Shown: positions 41,236-51,064, numbered from the stretch's first letter. The stretch: 64,000 bases of DNA from JAOAGA01 sp964540515 (GCA_964540515.1 CAZIMS010000008.1:62001-126000), one strand, 5' to 3'. The notes: a model not told the origin generated them from the sequence alone. Translations and numbers: made by a program.

Positions 41236-42216
41236 TTGGATATAAAAAGATTAATAGAAGAGGCTTTTTTAAGGGATAGTAACTCTGTAGAGCTTTTTAT
41301 TGAGATCTCCAATCTTTATTCAAATAGTGGTGATATAGATAAGGCTATTAATATAAAAGAGATTCTGCTTTCTCTCTCATTAAACAAAAACCAAAGAGAA
41401 GAAGTAATGCTTGCTTTAGCTAAAGATTTTCATGGATTAGGTATGTATGATAATGCTATCTCAGTGTTAGAAGAAGTTTTTTTGATATCAGATAATAAAG
41501 ACTCTATTCTTGATATGCAATCTCACATATACTCAGAATTGAAAGAATGGAAGAAAGTGCTGGAAGCTCAGAAATTAAAGAAGATAAAAGATTACGATTT
41601 TATACTCTTTGCTCTTTGTAATTATTCAAAAGATGTCTTAACTGAGGGAGATATCAAAAAGGCAAAGTTAATATTAAAAGAGGCAGAGCTAATATCAAAA
41701 GATCATCCTCATCTGCTTTTACATTGGGTTGATATTTATTTATTGGAAGGCAACGATTCAGATATTATTGAGATAGGAGAAAAAATTAGTCAAAGTAACT
41801 TCGAGTTTTTTGGTATTTTTTTAGATAAGGTATTGAAATACTTTGAGAATAAAACTAAGGCTTTGTTTCAATTAACAATAAAACACATTAAACAAAACCC
41901 AAAAGATTTATACACTTTATATGTCTTTAGCAACTATCTCTTTTCTAATGAAAGGTATGGAGAGGTAATAAATATCTTGAAAGATACATTATCTAAGAGT
42001 ATTAAAGTTCCTGCGCTTTTAAGACTTTTTATTGAAAGCTTGAGAAAGACAGGAGAAAAGATTGATATGGTTTATTTTGATACACTTTTACATAACCTTC
42101 CTGATTTTACAAGGTGGTTTAGGTGCTCATTTTGTGGACAAGAAGTTGAGATATACTCTTTTAACTGTATAAGATGTTCATCCATAAACAGTCTCAAACC
42201 TCTATGGCAGAAGTAA
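41236..42216 (+). CDS. lapB: LapB/YciM-like TPR protein with C-terminal zinc ribbon
   Basis: 326 residues. Helical repeats of TPR type run from about 15 to 280 (for example ELFIEISNLYSNSGDIDKAI, GMYDNAISVLEEVF). The end carries a rubredoxin-like zinc ribbon with C297/C300 and C311/C314. LapB regulates LpxC proteolysis and LPS balance in E. coli. Unlike that protein there is no N-terminal membrane helix here. TTG start with GAGGAAG before it. The symbol rests on architecture and is tentative. Confidence 0.75.
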   Translation: MDIKRLIEEAFLRDSNSVELFIEISNLYSNSGDIDKAINIKEILLSLSLNKNQREEVMLALAKDFHGLGMYDNAISVLEEVFLISDNKDSILDMQSHIYSELKEWKKVLEAQKLKKIKDYDFILFALCNYSKDVLTEGDIKKAKLILKEAELISKDHPHLLLHWVDIYLLEGNDSDIIEIGEKISQSNFEFFGIFLDKVLKYFENKTKALFQLTIKHIKQNPKDLYTLYVFSNYLFSNERYGEVINILKDTLSKSIKVPALLRLFIESLRKTGEKIDMVYFDTLLHNLPDFTRWFRCSFCGQEVEIYSFNCIRCSSINSLKPLWQK

Positions 42217-44714
42217 ATAAAGAAAAAATAACCCCCATGATGAGGCAGTATCTTGAAGTAAAATCAAGATACAGTGATGCCTTTGTCTTCTTTAGAGTGG
42301 GTGATTTTTATGAGCTCTTTTATGATGATGCTATTTCTGCCTCTTCAATCCTTAATATTGCCTTAACATCAAGAGATAAAAGTGAGAAAGATGCTGTGCC
42401 TCTTTGCGGTTTTCCTTACCATTCGGTAGATAATTATATTAACAAGCTCCTTAGAGAGGGATATAAGGTTGTTATTTGTGACCAAGTTGAAGACCCTAAG
42501 TTTGCCAAAGGAGTTGTTAAGAGGGAAGTTACAAGAGTTTTTACGCCCGGCACCGTTGTTGATATGGAGAGGTTAGAGCCTAAAGAGAGCAACTACATCT
42601 TTTCTTTCTATTTTCTGAATTATAATGAGATATCTGTTGCTATGGCAGACATCTCCTGTAATAAGGTCTTCTATTTTTTAACAGATGATATAAAAAAAGA
42701 TGTGCTTTTGAAGTTTAATCCGAAGGAGATCGTCCTTTTGGATGCTCAAAAGAATTTTTTATCCAATATCTTGAGCCAGTCAACAGTGCTTATAAGCTAT
42801 ATTAATATTCCTGAGAGCGATTTTGTCTCTGATGAGGTGGAAAAGAGGTCTCTTGAGTTAATCAATAAATATATAAGAGATGTTATTCTCATTAAAGATT
42901 TTAATTTTGAAGATCCTAAAAAGATATCCATAAAGGATTATCTTTATTTAGATGAAAATGCAATAAGAGACTTGGAAATTTTTGAGCCTCTTTTGAAAGG
43001 CGAGAAAAACTCTTCGCTACTCTCCATACTTGATAATACAAAAACATCTTTTGGAGGCAGGAAGTTAAGAGATTTTCTTCTGTTTCCTCTTACAGATAAA
43101 AAGGAGATAGGAAAAAGGCTTACAATTGTTGAAGAATTTATAAATAACTCTCAGATTATTGAGTTAGTAAGGGATAGACTTTCTAATTTTATTGATATTG
43201 AGAGGATTATCGGCAGCCTCCTTAACTTAAGTTTATCTCCGAGATACCTTATCTCATTAAAAAACTCATTAAAAGAAATTCCAAGATTAAAGGAGCTAAT
43301 ATCTGAAAGTGACTGTTTAAAAGAAAACTTTGAGATCGAGGGTTTAAATGATTTGATTGAGTTAATAGAATCTTCAATTATGCCTGATCCACCTTTTTCT
43401 TTGAAGGATGGTAATGTTATTAAAGATGGGTATAACAAAGAGCTTGATGAACTAAGAGAGGTTGTTAAAGGTAATACTGATTTTCTATATAATTACGAAC
43501 AAAGGGAGAGAGAGAGAACAGGCATATCTTCATTGAAGGTGGGATATAATAAAATATTTGGATACTATATTGAGGTAACAAAGGCAAATCTTAAAAATGT
43601 TCCTCCTGATTATATTAGAAAACAAACTCTCGTAAATGCAGAGAGATTTATTACCGATGAGCTAAAAAGTTATGAAGATAAAGTTTTGAGTGCCTCAGCA
43701 AAGATAAAAGATTTAGAAGAGACCATATATAAAGAAGTTTTAACTTCTATTTTAATATATATACCAAAACTAAAGAAGCTTGCCGATGAGCTTTCTTTGC
43801 TTGATATATTTAGCTCCTTCGCAATAAATGCTATTAGATATAACTACTGCAAGCCTTCCTTCAATGAGAAAGGCTACATATCAATTGAAGAAGGAAGACA
43901 TCCTTTTGTAGAAAGACGATTGACTACTTTTGTGCCCAATGATCTAAAACTTTCAAAGGATGACTACAATATTATGGTTATTACAGGTCCCAATATGGCT
44001 GGTAAATCTACTTATATGAGGCAGATTTCTTTGATAGCCATAATGGCTCAGATAGGTTCTTACGTACCTGCTAAAAAGGCTGATTTGCCTGTATTTGATA
44101 GAATTTTTACAAGGATAGGCACATCTGATTTTTTAGCCTCTGGCAAGAGCACCTTTATGGTTGAGATGATCGAAACGGCTAATATAATTAAAGGTCTTAC
44201 AGAAAATAGTTTGATAATCCTTGATGAGGTTGGGAGAGGGACAAGTACTTTTGATGGAATGTCTATTGCTGAGGCACTTCTTGAGTATCTATCTGATAAT
44301 AAGGAAAAACCCTATGTTCTTTTCTCTACTCATTATCATGAGTTGACGGAGTTAGCTAATAGAAGAAAAAATATTAGGAACTTTACTATACCTGCTCAGG
44401 AATGGAAAGATGATATTATATTTCTTCACAAAGTTACAGAGGGTGTAATAAATAGAAGTTACGGCATTTACGTGGCAAAGTTAGCAGGGCTTCCAGAGAG
44501 GGTGATAAAAAGAGCAAAGGAGATACTTACAAATCTTGAGAAGGCAGATATTAAGGGTTATAAAGAAAACATACTACCATTAAAAAAACAGCCTTCACTA
44601 TTCGAAGATAAAGAAAAAAAGATAGTCGAGGAGTTAGAAAATTTGAATTTGGAAAAATTAACACCCTTAGAGGCTTTTGATTTTTTAAGAAAACTAAAAA
44701 ATATGTTATACTAA
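42204..44714 (+). CDS. mutS: DNA mismatch repair protein MutS
   Basis: About 836 residues, a full MutS1. Mismatch-binding domain with FFRVGDFYELFYDDA (the FxE wedge), then connector, lever with KVGYNKIFGYYIEVTKAN, and ATPase domain: Walker A ITGPNMAGKSTYMRQ (about 593-607), LILDEVGRGTSTFDG and FSTHYHEL. Starts are uncertain: 42204 overlaps the LapB-like gene by 13 bases, and in-frame ATGs at 42174 and 42237 also exist. mutL is not in this window. Confidence 0.95.
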   Translation: MAEVNKEKITPMMRQYLEVKSRYSDAFVFFRVGDFYELFYDDAISASSILNIALTSRDKSEKDAVPLCGFPYHSVDNYINKLLREGYKVVICDQVEDPKFAKGVVKREVTRVFTPGTVVDMERLEPKESNYIFSFYFLNYNEISVAMADISCNKVFYFLTDDIKKDVLLKFNPKEIVLLDAQKNFLSNILSQSTVLISYINIPESDFVSDEVEKRSLELINKYIRDVILIKDFNFEDPKKISIKDYLYLDENAIRDLEIFEPLLKGEKNSSLLSILDNTKTSFGGRKLRDFLLFPLTDKKEIGKRLTIVEEFINNSQIIELVRDRLSNFIDIERIIGSLLNLSLSPRYLISLKNSLKEIPRLKELISESDCLKENFEIEGLNDLIELIESSIMPDPPFSLKDGNVIKDGYNKELDELREVVKGNTDFLYNYEQRERERTGISSLKVGYNKIFGYYIEVTKANLKNVPPDYIRKQTLVNAERFITDELKSYEDKVLSASAKIKDLEETIYKEVLTSILIYIPKLKKLADELSLLDIFSSFAINAIRYNYCKPSFNEKGYISIEEGRHPFVERRLTTFVPNDLKLSKDDYNIMVITGPNMAGKSTYMRQISLIAIMAQIGSYVPAKKADLPVFDRIFTRIGTSDFLASGKSTFMVEMIETANIIKGLTENSLIILDEVGRGTSTFDGMSIAEALLEYLSDNKEKPYVLFSTHYHELTELANRRKNIRNFTIPAQEWKDDIIFLHKVTEGVINRSYGIYVAKLAGLPERVIKRAKEILTNLEKADIKGYKENILPLKKQPSLFEDKEKKIVEELENLNLEKLTPLEAFDFLRKLKNMLY

Positions 44715-44720
44715 AGCTTA

Positions 44721-45476
44721 ATGATCAAAAGATTGATAAGAATACTTTTAAACCAGAGGGCGCCTAAGAGCAATAATGAGTTTATAAAAATTCTCTTTTC
44801 CCGTAAATCTTGCAGAAATTTTAAAGATATACCAGTTCCTAAGGAGATAATAGAAGAGGTTGTTAAAGTTGGCAATCACACACCTTCAACTGTCAACTTA
44901 CAGACTTGGAGTTTTTTCCCCTTTACAAAAGAAGAGTGGAAGGAAAAGTTTCAAAGCCCTATACCCTTTGGTGCTACTGCTGCTATTATTATCTGTGCAG
45001 ATCTAAAAAGGTTGGAGATTGTAGATAGGGTCTTTAAACAATATCCTCTCTTTTTCTATACTCTCTCTGTTATGAATGCTTCATTGGCAGCAATGAATAT
45101 GACTGTTGCCGTTGAGGCTCTTGGTATGAAATCTATTATGCTTTCTCAGACAGGAAAGACAGGTATTTGTGATGTAGTCTACCTAAAAGAAAAGTTAGAG
45201 CTTCCTGATATGGTATTTCCTATAACAACTTTGGCTTTTGGGTATCCCTCTTCTGAAGTACTTTTTTCTCCACCCAAGCTTCATAAATCAGTTGTAACCC
45301 ATAGAATGAAATATAATCTTGAGGCAGAAGAAGTAAAGAAATGGTTTGAAGATATGAATTTTGTCTGTAAAATGGTAGACAAAGAGCATTTGACTGAAAA
45401 GTTTGATAAATATTTAAAATTGCTTCCACAGGCTGAGAAGGAGTTAAATGCAATACTCGAAGAGATTAAGAGTTAG
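44721..45476 (+). CDS. nitroreductase-family flavoprotein with C-terminal extension
   Basis: 251 residues. FMN-type nitroreductase fold: FSRKSCRNFKDIPVPKEIIEEVV, GNHTPSTVNLQTWSFFPF and AMNMTVAVEALGMKSIML with FPITTLAFGYP. A helical tail of about 55 residues follows (EEVKKWFEDMNF). Substrate unknown. It overlaps the amidase gene by 29 bases. Confidence 0.85.
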   Translation: MIKRLIRILLNQRAPKSNNEFIKILFSRKSCRNFKDIPVPKEIIEEVVKVGNHTPSTVNLQTWSFFPFTKEEWKEKFQSPIPFGATAAIIICADLKRLEIVDRVFKQYPLFFYTLSVMNASLAAMNMTVAVEALGMKSIMLSQTGKTGICDVVYLKEKLELPDMVFPITTLAFGYPSSEVLFSPPKLHKSVVTHRMKYNLEAEEVKKWFEDMNFVCKMVDKEHLTEKFDKYLKLLPQAEKELNAILEEIKS

Positions 45477-47031
45477 CTTAATTTTATTAGCCTTTTTTTT
45501 AATACTTACTGGAGCTAAAAACAATAAATCTAAAAAAAATAAGGGACCATCTCTTTTTGAGAAGATCAAGGCAGAATATTTAGTCTATAAAAACTCAAAA
45601 GATGAGTTGAAAGACACCATTTTAAAGGGTTATATCCTCAAATTTGATAAATTCTCGAGAGAGGGAAAAGAGGCTGAGGTCATTGCAAGCAAATACTTTA
45701 AAGCTGATATCAATGAAAAACTTTTTGAGATAACTGGAGACAGGGCTTATTTAAATGAGGCCATTAAACTCTATGAAGAGGTTAGTAAAAGTAGGAATTC
45801 TAATCTATATTTAGCAGCACAGAAGAAGTTAGATTTGTTAAGTCCAAACAAAGGTAAGGATGATTTTATGTCTTTAGGCAGTTTTGAGAGACATAAAAAT
45901 GAAAGTTCCATAAACACAGATTTTGTTAGGCTTATCAATATAAGACATTGGTCTGATAGTAATTATACAAGAGTTGTCATAGAACTGGAAAAAGCAGTTA
46001 CCTTTGAGCATAGAACTTTAAAGGAAGATTTAGAAAATAAGAAGCCACCAAGGTTAATTGTGGACTTAAAAAATAGTGTCGTCAATAAAGAGCTTATAAA
46101 CAATCCTATCGAGATAAATAATAATCTACTCCAGCAGATAAGGGTAGGGCAGTTTAAGGAAGATCAAGCAAGGGTGGTATTAGATTTAAGGTCTCTTGGT
46201 GCTTACAATGTTTTTACCTTAACAAATCCTTATAGAGTTGTAATTGATATATTTGCATCTGATAAGTCAGGTTCAGCAAAGACAGCACCCACTGATACAA
46301 GAAAGATACAGGAAAAAAAGATTGAGACCAAACAGTTTTTTTCAAATATAAGGTCTATAGTTATTGACACAGGTCATGGAGACCATGATCCTGGTGCCAT
46401 TGGTGTTGATGGTCTGAAGGAAAAAGATGTTGTCCTTGATATAGGCTTAAGGCTTGGAAGAATGCTAAAAGAGTTCCATCCTGATATAGAGATTCACTAT
46501 ACAAGAGAGAGTGACATATTTCTCCCGCTTGAAGAGAGAACTGCCTTTGCTAACTCAAAGAAGGCTGATCTATTTATCTCCATCCATGCCAATGCAAGTA
46601 AAAATAAATCGGCCAGTGGTATTGAGACATATTTTCTAAATTTTGCAAAGGAAAAACGTGCAATGGAGGTAGTCGCAAGAGAAAACGCAACTACCTTAGA
46701 AGGTGTTGATGAGGTACAGACAATTTTAAAAGATCTGCTTTTGAGTAGTAAATATAATGAATCAAGCATGTTTGCATCGGTAATACAAAAAAATCTTGTT
46801 TCAAGACTATCTCAAGAATACAGCGATATCGTTGATTTAGGAGTAAAGCAAGGTCCCTTTTTTGTCTTACTCGGCTCAGCCATGCCAAGTATTTTAGTGG
46901 AGGTTTCCTTTATTACCCATCCCATTGAAGGAAAGAGACTTGCCACTGAGGCATACAGAGAAAAAATTGCAGAGGGTATTTTTAATGGCATTAGAGAGTA
47001 CATTGAAAGGACTGCTTTAGTTAAAAATTAG
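45448..47031 (+). CDS. amiC: N-acetylmuramoyl-L-alanine amidase, AmiC-like
   Basis: Periplasmic zinc amidase cutting the peptide from MurNAc during cell separation. 527 residues: signal peptide (hydrophobic about 9-22), a helical repeat-like region (about 30-135), an AMIN domain (about 150-270; VRLINIRHWSDSNYTRVVIE) and Amidase_3 from about 303. Zinc ligands are in DTGHGDHD, the Glu after GLKEKDVVLD and SIHANAS. The catalytic Glu is in LVEVSF. The symbol follows domain order. Confidence 0.92.
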   Translation: MQYSKRLRVSLILLAFFLILTGAKNNKSKKNKGPSLFEKIKAEYLVYKNSKDELKDTILKGYILKFDKFSREGKEAEVIASKYFKADINEKLFEITGDRAYLNEAIKLYEEVSKSRNSNLYLAAQKKLDLLSPNKGKDDFMSLGSFERHKNESSINTDFVRLINIRHWSDSNYTRVVIELEKAVTFEHRTLKEDLENKKPPRLIVDLKNSVVNKELINNPIEINNNLLQQIRVGQFKEDQARVVLDLRSLGAYNVFTLTNPYRVVIDIFASDKSGSAKTAPTDTRKIQEKKIETKQFFSNIRSIVIDTGHGDHDPGAIGVDGLKEKDVVLDIGLRLGRMLKEFHPDIEIHYTRESDIFLPLEERTAFANSKKADLFISIHANASKNKSASGIETYFLNFAKEKRAMEVVARENATTLEGVDEVQTILKDLLLSSKYNESSMFASVIQKNLVSRLSQEYSDIVDLGVKQGPFFVLLGSAMPSILVEVSFITHPIEGKRLATEAYREKIAEGIFNGIREYIERTALVKN

Positions 47032-47033
47032 TT

Positions 47034-49598
47034 ATGAAAAATAGTTTGATAAATAGGATAAAAAATTTTTCTGAAAGAGAGAAAGTATCATTTATAAATC
47101 AGAAAAATCCTCTCCTTCTATTAAAAAAAAGGACTGCTTTTTTTGATAATATAATATCTAAAAATATTAGAGAGCTAATTAAAGATGATAATAACCATAA
47201 TTTTTTTATTGCTGCTGTAGGTGGCTATGGCAGAAGAGAGCTGTATCCTCAATCTGACATTGATATAGTAATTATATCTCAAGGGGAGACAGAAGAGTTT
47301 TTAAAAAAAATATATCAAAAGATAATAGTTTCTCTACACGATGCGAAGATTGAGGTAGGATATGCCTTTAGAGAGCTTGAGGAGCTACCTCAGGATATTG
47401 AGAAAGACATTACCATTATAACCTCCTATCTAAACGCAAGATATATCTGCGGTAGTTATAAACTTTATGATGTTTGGAAAAGAGAAATTTTAGCTTCCTA
47501 TTTTAAAAAGATTAGAACAGCCTATATTAAGGTAAAATTTGAAGAGTACGAGAAGCGCCTTGCTAAGTATAATCAAAATCCCTATATATTAGAACCAAAC
47601 ATTAAAGAAGGAATAGGTGGCTTAAGAGATTTTCACTATATTAACTGGCTAAGCACTGTTGCCATAAAACAACCCGATCTATTAGGTCTTTATTACCTTA
47701 ATATAATTAGTAAGAGAGAGCTTGAAGAGCTTAACAATGCCTTTGTATTTCTTTCTCGCATCAGATGTTATATACATCTTTTTAGGTATATAAAGAAGGA
47801 AACATTGACGTTTGAGTTACAACAGGAAGTAGGACAGTTTTTAAATTATCAAGATAGAGAAGATGCTTCCTATGTAGAATCATTTATGCAAGATTATTAT
47901 AAACATACACACAATGTCTATATAATTACAAAAAAGATTTTTCATAACCTCAAGATATTGGTAGAAAAAAAGAAAAATTTTGTTAAAAAAGAGATAGACA
48001 CGGGCATATTTCTTGAAGGGCTTGGAGAAGGCGAGATAAATGTTAGCTCCTTAAAGGTGGAGAAAAAACCAAGGATAATCTATAAGACATTTCTCTATAG
48101 CAAAAATCTTGAGAGACCTATCTCTTTTAAGACGATTGATTTAATTAAAAATATTTCTGAAAAGCTTGAGATTAAGATATGGGATGAAGAATTAAAAAAT
48201 ATCCTCCTTCAGTTGTTTACACCCCAAAGGGACTCTGATTTTAACGTTATTATGGATATGTATTATTCTAACTTTCTTAAGATAATCTTCCCAGAATTTG
48301 GCAATATTTATCATAAGATGCAGTTTGATGCATATCATATTTATACTATTGATATCCATTCTTTATATACCGTTAAAAATATTTTTGATTATTTCATAAA
48401 CAATAAAAATGGGATTAGAGAAAAGATAAAAAAACCTCATATTCTTACTTTAGCTGGGCTTTTACATGATATAGGTAAAGGTCTTGGTAAGGACCATGCC
48501 GAGAAAGGAGCAGTAATAGTTGACTCAATCTGTGAAAGGCTTGGACTCAATTTAGACGATAGAGAGTTAATGATTTTTTTAGTAAAAAACCATCTTCTTT
48601 TATCAAACATAGCCCAACGAAGAGACATTTCTGATCTAAAATTTTTGAGCAAGGTTTATTCTGAGGAGATAAAAAATCGAGATAATTTTGAGTATCTTTA
48701 TTTTCTTACCTTAGCAGATTTAATGTCTGTAGGCGAAGGTGTATTTAGCCAGTGGAAAGAAAATCTTTTTAATACCCTTTACGTAAACTTTGAAAAAGTA
48801 ATCTCTTCAACAAAAGAAGGGTTTGATTACATAGAAGAGCATAGTAGATTAAAAAGAGAGGAGCTTATTAAGTATCTAACAGATAAAGATCTTCAATATT
48901 TAATTCCCTATGTAAACTATCTCCCTGTAAACTATATACTTACTAATCATTTTGATGATATAGCAAAACACTTACAAATAGATAGAAGCTTCCATCTATC
49001 AGAGAAAAAATATTTTGTAAGTATAAAACCTGATTTTGAGAATAAGATTACTGAGATTATTATAGCCAGCGAGGATCAAAAGGGTTTATTTTATAAATTG
49101 GCAGGTATATTAACTTACACAGGCTTTAACATATTAAGTGCCAGTATCAACACGAGAACAAACGGCTCAGTTTTAGATATATTTTATGTAGATTTAGGCA
49201 AAAGGGACTATGAGTTTGATGAACATTTAAATGAGAGACTTATAGGTTTGCTCAATGATGTGCTTATAGAAGGGAAGGATATTGATGAAAAGGTTGTAAA
49301 AAAGGCAAAAAGTTTTCATAGAAAAACAGTATTTAAAGAAAGGAATGAGATATATTTTGACAACACGAGCTCAGAGGAGTATACAATTATAGATGTATTT
49401 ACAAGAGACCATATAGGCCTTCTCTATGAGATTACAAAAAAACTATATCAGCTAAATTTAGATATATATTTTTCAAAAATTGCTACCTTAGGGGATAGGG
49501 CTATAGACGTTTTCTATGTCCAGAAAGATAGCTCTAAGATAACATTACAACAGGACCTTGAAAATATAAGAACATCTTTGCTTAAAACTCTTTCCTAA
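47034..49598 (+). CDS. glnD: PII uridylyltransferase/uridylyl-removing enzyme
   Basis: Nitrogen sensor that uridylylates and deuridylylates PII. 854 residues in the full order: nucleotidyltransferase (GGYGRRELYPQSDIDIV at 63-79), GlnD linker, HD domain for removal (LAGLLHDIGKGLGKDHAEKG, about 473-492), then two ACT domains (about 690-760 and 785-854) that bind glutamine. All catalytic motifs are intact. Its stop overlaps by four bases with that of the convergent VTT gene. Confidence 0.96.
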   Translation: MKNSLINRIKNFSEREKVSFINQKNPLLLLKKRTAFFDNIISKNIRELIKDDNNHNFFIAAVGGYGRRELYPQSDIDIVIISQGETEEFLKKIYQKIIVSLHDAKIEVGYAFRELEELPQDIEKDITIITSYLNARYICGSYKLYDVWKREILASYFKKIRTAYIKVKFEEYEKRLAKYNQNPYILEPNIKEGIGGLRDFHYINWLSTVAIKQPDLLGLYYLNIISKRELEELNNAFVFLSRIRCYIHLFRYIKKETLTFELQQEVGQFLNYQDREDASYVESFMQDYYKHTHNVYIITKKIFHNLKILVEKKKNFVKKEIDTGIFLEGLGEGEINVSSLKVEKKPRIIYKTFLYSKNLERPISFKTIDLIKNISEKLEIKIWDEELKNILLQLFTPQRDSDFNVIMDMYYSNFLKIIFPEFGNIYHKMQFDAYHIYTIDIHSLYTVKNIFDYFINNKNGIREKIKKPHILTLAGLLHDIGKGLGKDHAEKGAVIVDSICERLGLNLDDRELMIFLVKNHLLLSNIAQRRDISDLKFLSKVYSEEIKNRDNFEYLYFLTLADLMSVGEGVFSQWKENLFNTLYVNFEKVISSTKEGFDYIEEHSRLKREELIKYLTDKDLQYLIPYVNYLPVNYILTNHFDDIAKHLQIDRSFHLSEKKYFVSIKPDFENKITEIIIASEDQKGLFYKLAGILTYTGFNILSASINTRTNGSVLDIFYVDLGKRDYEFDEHLNERLIGLLNDVLIEGKDIDEKVVKKAKSFHRKTVFKERNEIYFDNTSSEEYTIIDVFTRDHIGLLYEITKKLYQLNLDIYFSKIATLGDRAIDVFYVQKDSSKITLQQDLENIRTSLLKTLS

Positions 49599-50278
49599 TT
49601 ATCTTTATGCAGCAAGGAATGTAGCTTTTTCTCAATAGGCTCTTTGTAGATATATATTATCAACATTATAATACCTACTATTACAACAAGTGTTATAAAA
49701 GATTTATAGTATTGGTTTCTTATCAAGCTTCCGGCTACTGACAAAAGATAGGTACTTATAAGTCTGCCAAAAGTTGAGATGATAAAAAAGACCCTTAGTC
49801 TCATATTACTCAGACCAAGAATGTAACAGAGATAGTCTTTGGGAAACCCGGGCATTAAAAACAATATGGCAGATATAGCAGTGCCTCGATGCGTCATTAG
49901 ATAATCAAACTTTTCCAGATATTCTCTTTTTACGAAGATTAAAACAAAGGGTCTGCCAAAAAATCTTGCTAAAGAAAATGCAAGTAGTGAACCTAATGTA
50001 AGCCCTATAGTAGAATAAAAGGTGCCTAATATTATCCCAAAGAGATAGCCCCCAATAAAGCCAGTTACCTCACCAGGAATAAAGGCTATAGTTACTTGTA
50101 ATATTTGTAGTCCTATAAAAATTAAAACAGACAGTGTTTGATACTTATTAATAAAGGATATTATCTGATTTTTATCAGAGAAAAATTGCCAAAGCTGGTA
50201 TTTAAAAGTTATATAGGTAAAGACTACAAAAATTGTTATAAGTAGAATAGCTTTGATGTAAAGTATCTTCTTATTCAT
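49595..50278 (-). CDS. TVP38/TMEM64-like membrane protein with VTT (DedA-like) domain
   Basis: 227 residues with about six membrane segments and the VTT core: FIPGEVTGFIGGYLFGIILG, GSLLAFSLARFFGRPFV and LFLMPGFPKDYLCYILGLS. Members are lipid scramblase-like or transport proteins of uncertain function. Single minus-strand gene between the glnD run and the pyr operon. Confidence 0.88.
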   Translation of the reverse strand: MNKKILYIKAILLITIFVVFTYITFKYQLWQFFSDKNQIISFINKYQTLSVLIFIGLQILQVTIAFIPGEVTGFIGGYLFGIILGTFYSTIGLTLGSLLAFSLARFFGRPFVLIFVKREYLEKFDYLMTHRGTAISAILFLMPGFPKDYLCYILGLSNMRLRVFFIISTFGRLISTYLLSVAGSLIRNQYYKSFITLVVIVGIIMLIIYIYKEPIEKKLHSLLHKDN

Positions 50279-50404
50279 TGAAGCAATTAAAAAAGATTAT
50301 ACAAAAAAAAATCTAAATACAAGTTTTTTCTTTGAATTTAAAGATAAAGCAGTGTCTGTCATTTTATTTTTGACAACTTGTTTTATATAAGCAAATTAAA
50401 AAAA

Positions 50405-50434
50405 TTGACTTTCCTTTCTAATTTTTAATAAGAT
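50405..50434 (+). promoter_or_regulatory. predicted promoter of the pyr operon
   Basis: TTGACT (50405-50410), 18 bases, TAAGAT (50429-50434). The expected start of transcription is around 50440, a few bases before the leader ORF. Confidence 0.5.
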
Positions 50435-50445
50435 ATTAGGTCAAG

Positions 50446-50514
50446 ATGATAAAAAAGGTAAAGATAGCAAAAAAAAGCCTAAAAACCTCCTACGGGAGGT
50501 TTTTTTATGAGTAA
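50446..50514 (+). CDS. putative pyr leader peptide (22 codons)
   Basis: Small frame starting MIKKVKIAKKSLKTSY and ending GRFFYE. It runs through the hairpin at 50481-50504 and stops with a TAA (50512-50514) lying five bases after the first base of the pyrR ATG, in another frame. A weak AGG at 50438-50440 precedes the start. Translation of this frame would open the hairpin and bring ribosomes to pyrR. Its existence is inferred from position and frame, not from homology. Confidence 0.45.
   Translation: MIKKVKIAKKSLKTSYGRFFYE
50481..50506 (+). promoter_or_regulatory. hairpin covering the pyrR ribosome site; possible attenuator
   Basis: AAAAACCTCC (50481-50490) pairs fully with GGAGGTTTTT (50495-50504) around a TACG loop. 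In RNA, C(UACG)G is an exceptionally stable tetraloop. The GGAGG arm is the only Shine-Dalgarno of pyrR (ATG 50507), and the run of seven T makes it also terminator-like. I see no PyrR-binding-loop consensus. Confidence 0.75.
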
Positions 50515-51064
50515 ATCTAAAAAAGAGGTATTAATTTTAGACAACAGTACCTTTAAAAGGGTAATAAGTAGGATTGCCAGTGAGATAATTGAAAAAAATC
50601 AAGAGCTTGATAAACTTGTTCTTATAGGTATAAAAAAGGGTGGTTCCTATCTTAAAGAGAGAATAAAAAAGGAGATAGAGAGCCGAGAAAAAATCAACTT
50701 GTATGATGGTGATATAGATATAACCTTGTATAGAGATGACATAAGAAGAATAGGTTATAACCCAAAAATTGATTCAACCGATATTGCAGTTAATCTAACA
50801 GATAAATACGTCGTCCTTATTGATGATGTCCTCTTTACAGGACGAACTGTTAGAGCTGCAATGGATGTCTTGTTTGATTTTGGAAGACCCACGAGGATTC
50901 AGTTGGCTGTTATGGTTGACAGAGGGCATAGGGAGCTCCCCATACAGGCAGATTTCGTTGGCAAGACTGTTCCTACTTCTAAAAAGGAGATTGTAGAGGT
51001 CTTTTTTGAAGAGGTACATGGTAAAGACTCCGTTATTTTGAGAGATAACTATGTCAAGAGATAA
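50507..51064 (+). CDS. pyrR: PyrR, pyr operon regulator/uracil phosphoribosyltransferase
   Basis: 185 residues of the PRTase fold with PRPP motif VVLIDDVLFTGRTVRAAMD and LVLIGIKKGGSYLKERI. In Bacillus PyrR binds mRNA with UMP and causes attenuation; it may also have uracil phosphoribosyltransferase activity. First gene of pyrR-pyrB-pyrC-carA. Its start is under the hairpin described above, so its own expression may be regulated there. Overlaps pyrB by 14 bases. Confidence 0.93.
   Translation: MSKSKKEVLILDNSTFKRVISRIASEIIEKNQELDKLVLIGIKKGGSYLKERIKKEIESREKINLYDGDIDITLYRDDIRRIGYNPKIDSTDIAVNLTDKYVVLIDDVLFTGRTVRAAMDVLFDFGRPTRIQLAVMVDRGHRELPIQADFVGKTVPTSKKEIVEVFFEEVHGKDSVILRDNYVKR

Noticed and set aside
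50405..50506. Bacillus-type PyrR-binding loop in the pyr leader
   Set aside because: No segment fitting the known binding-loop consensus (UCCNGNGAGG type) was found; the GGAGG lies in a plain stem.
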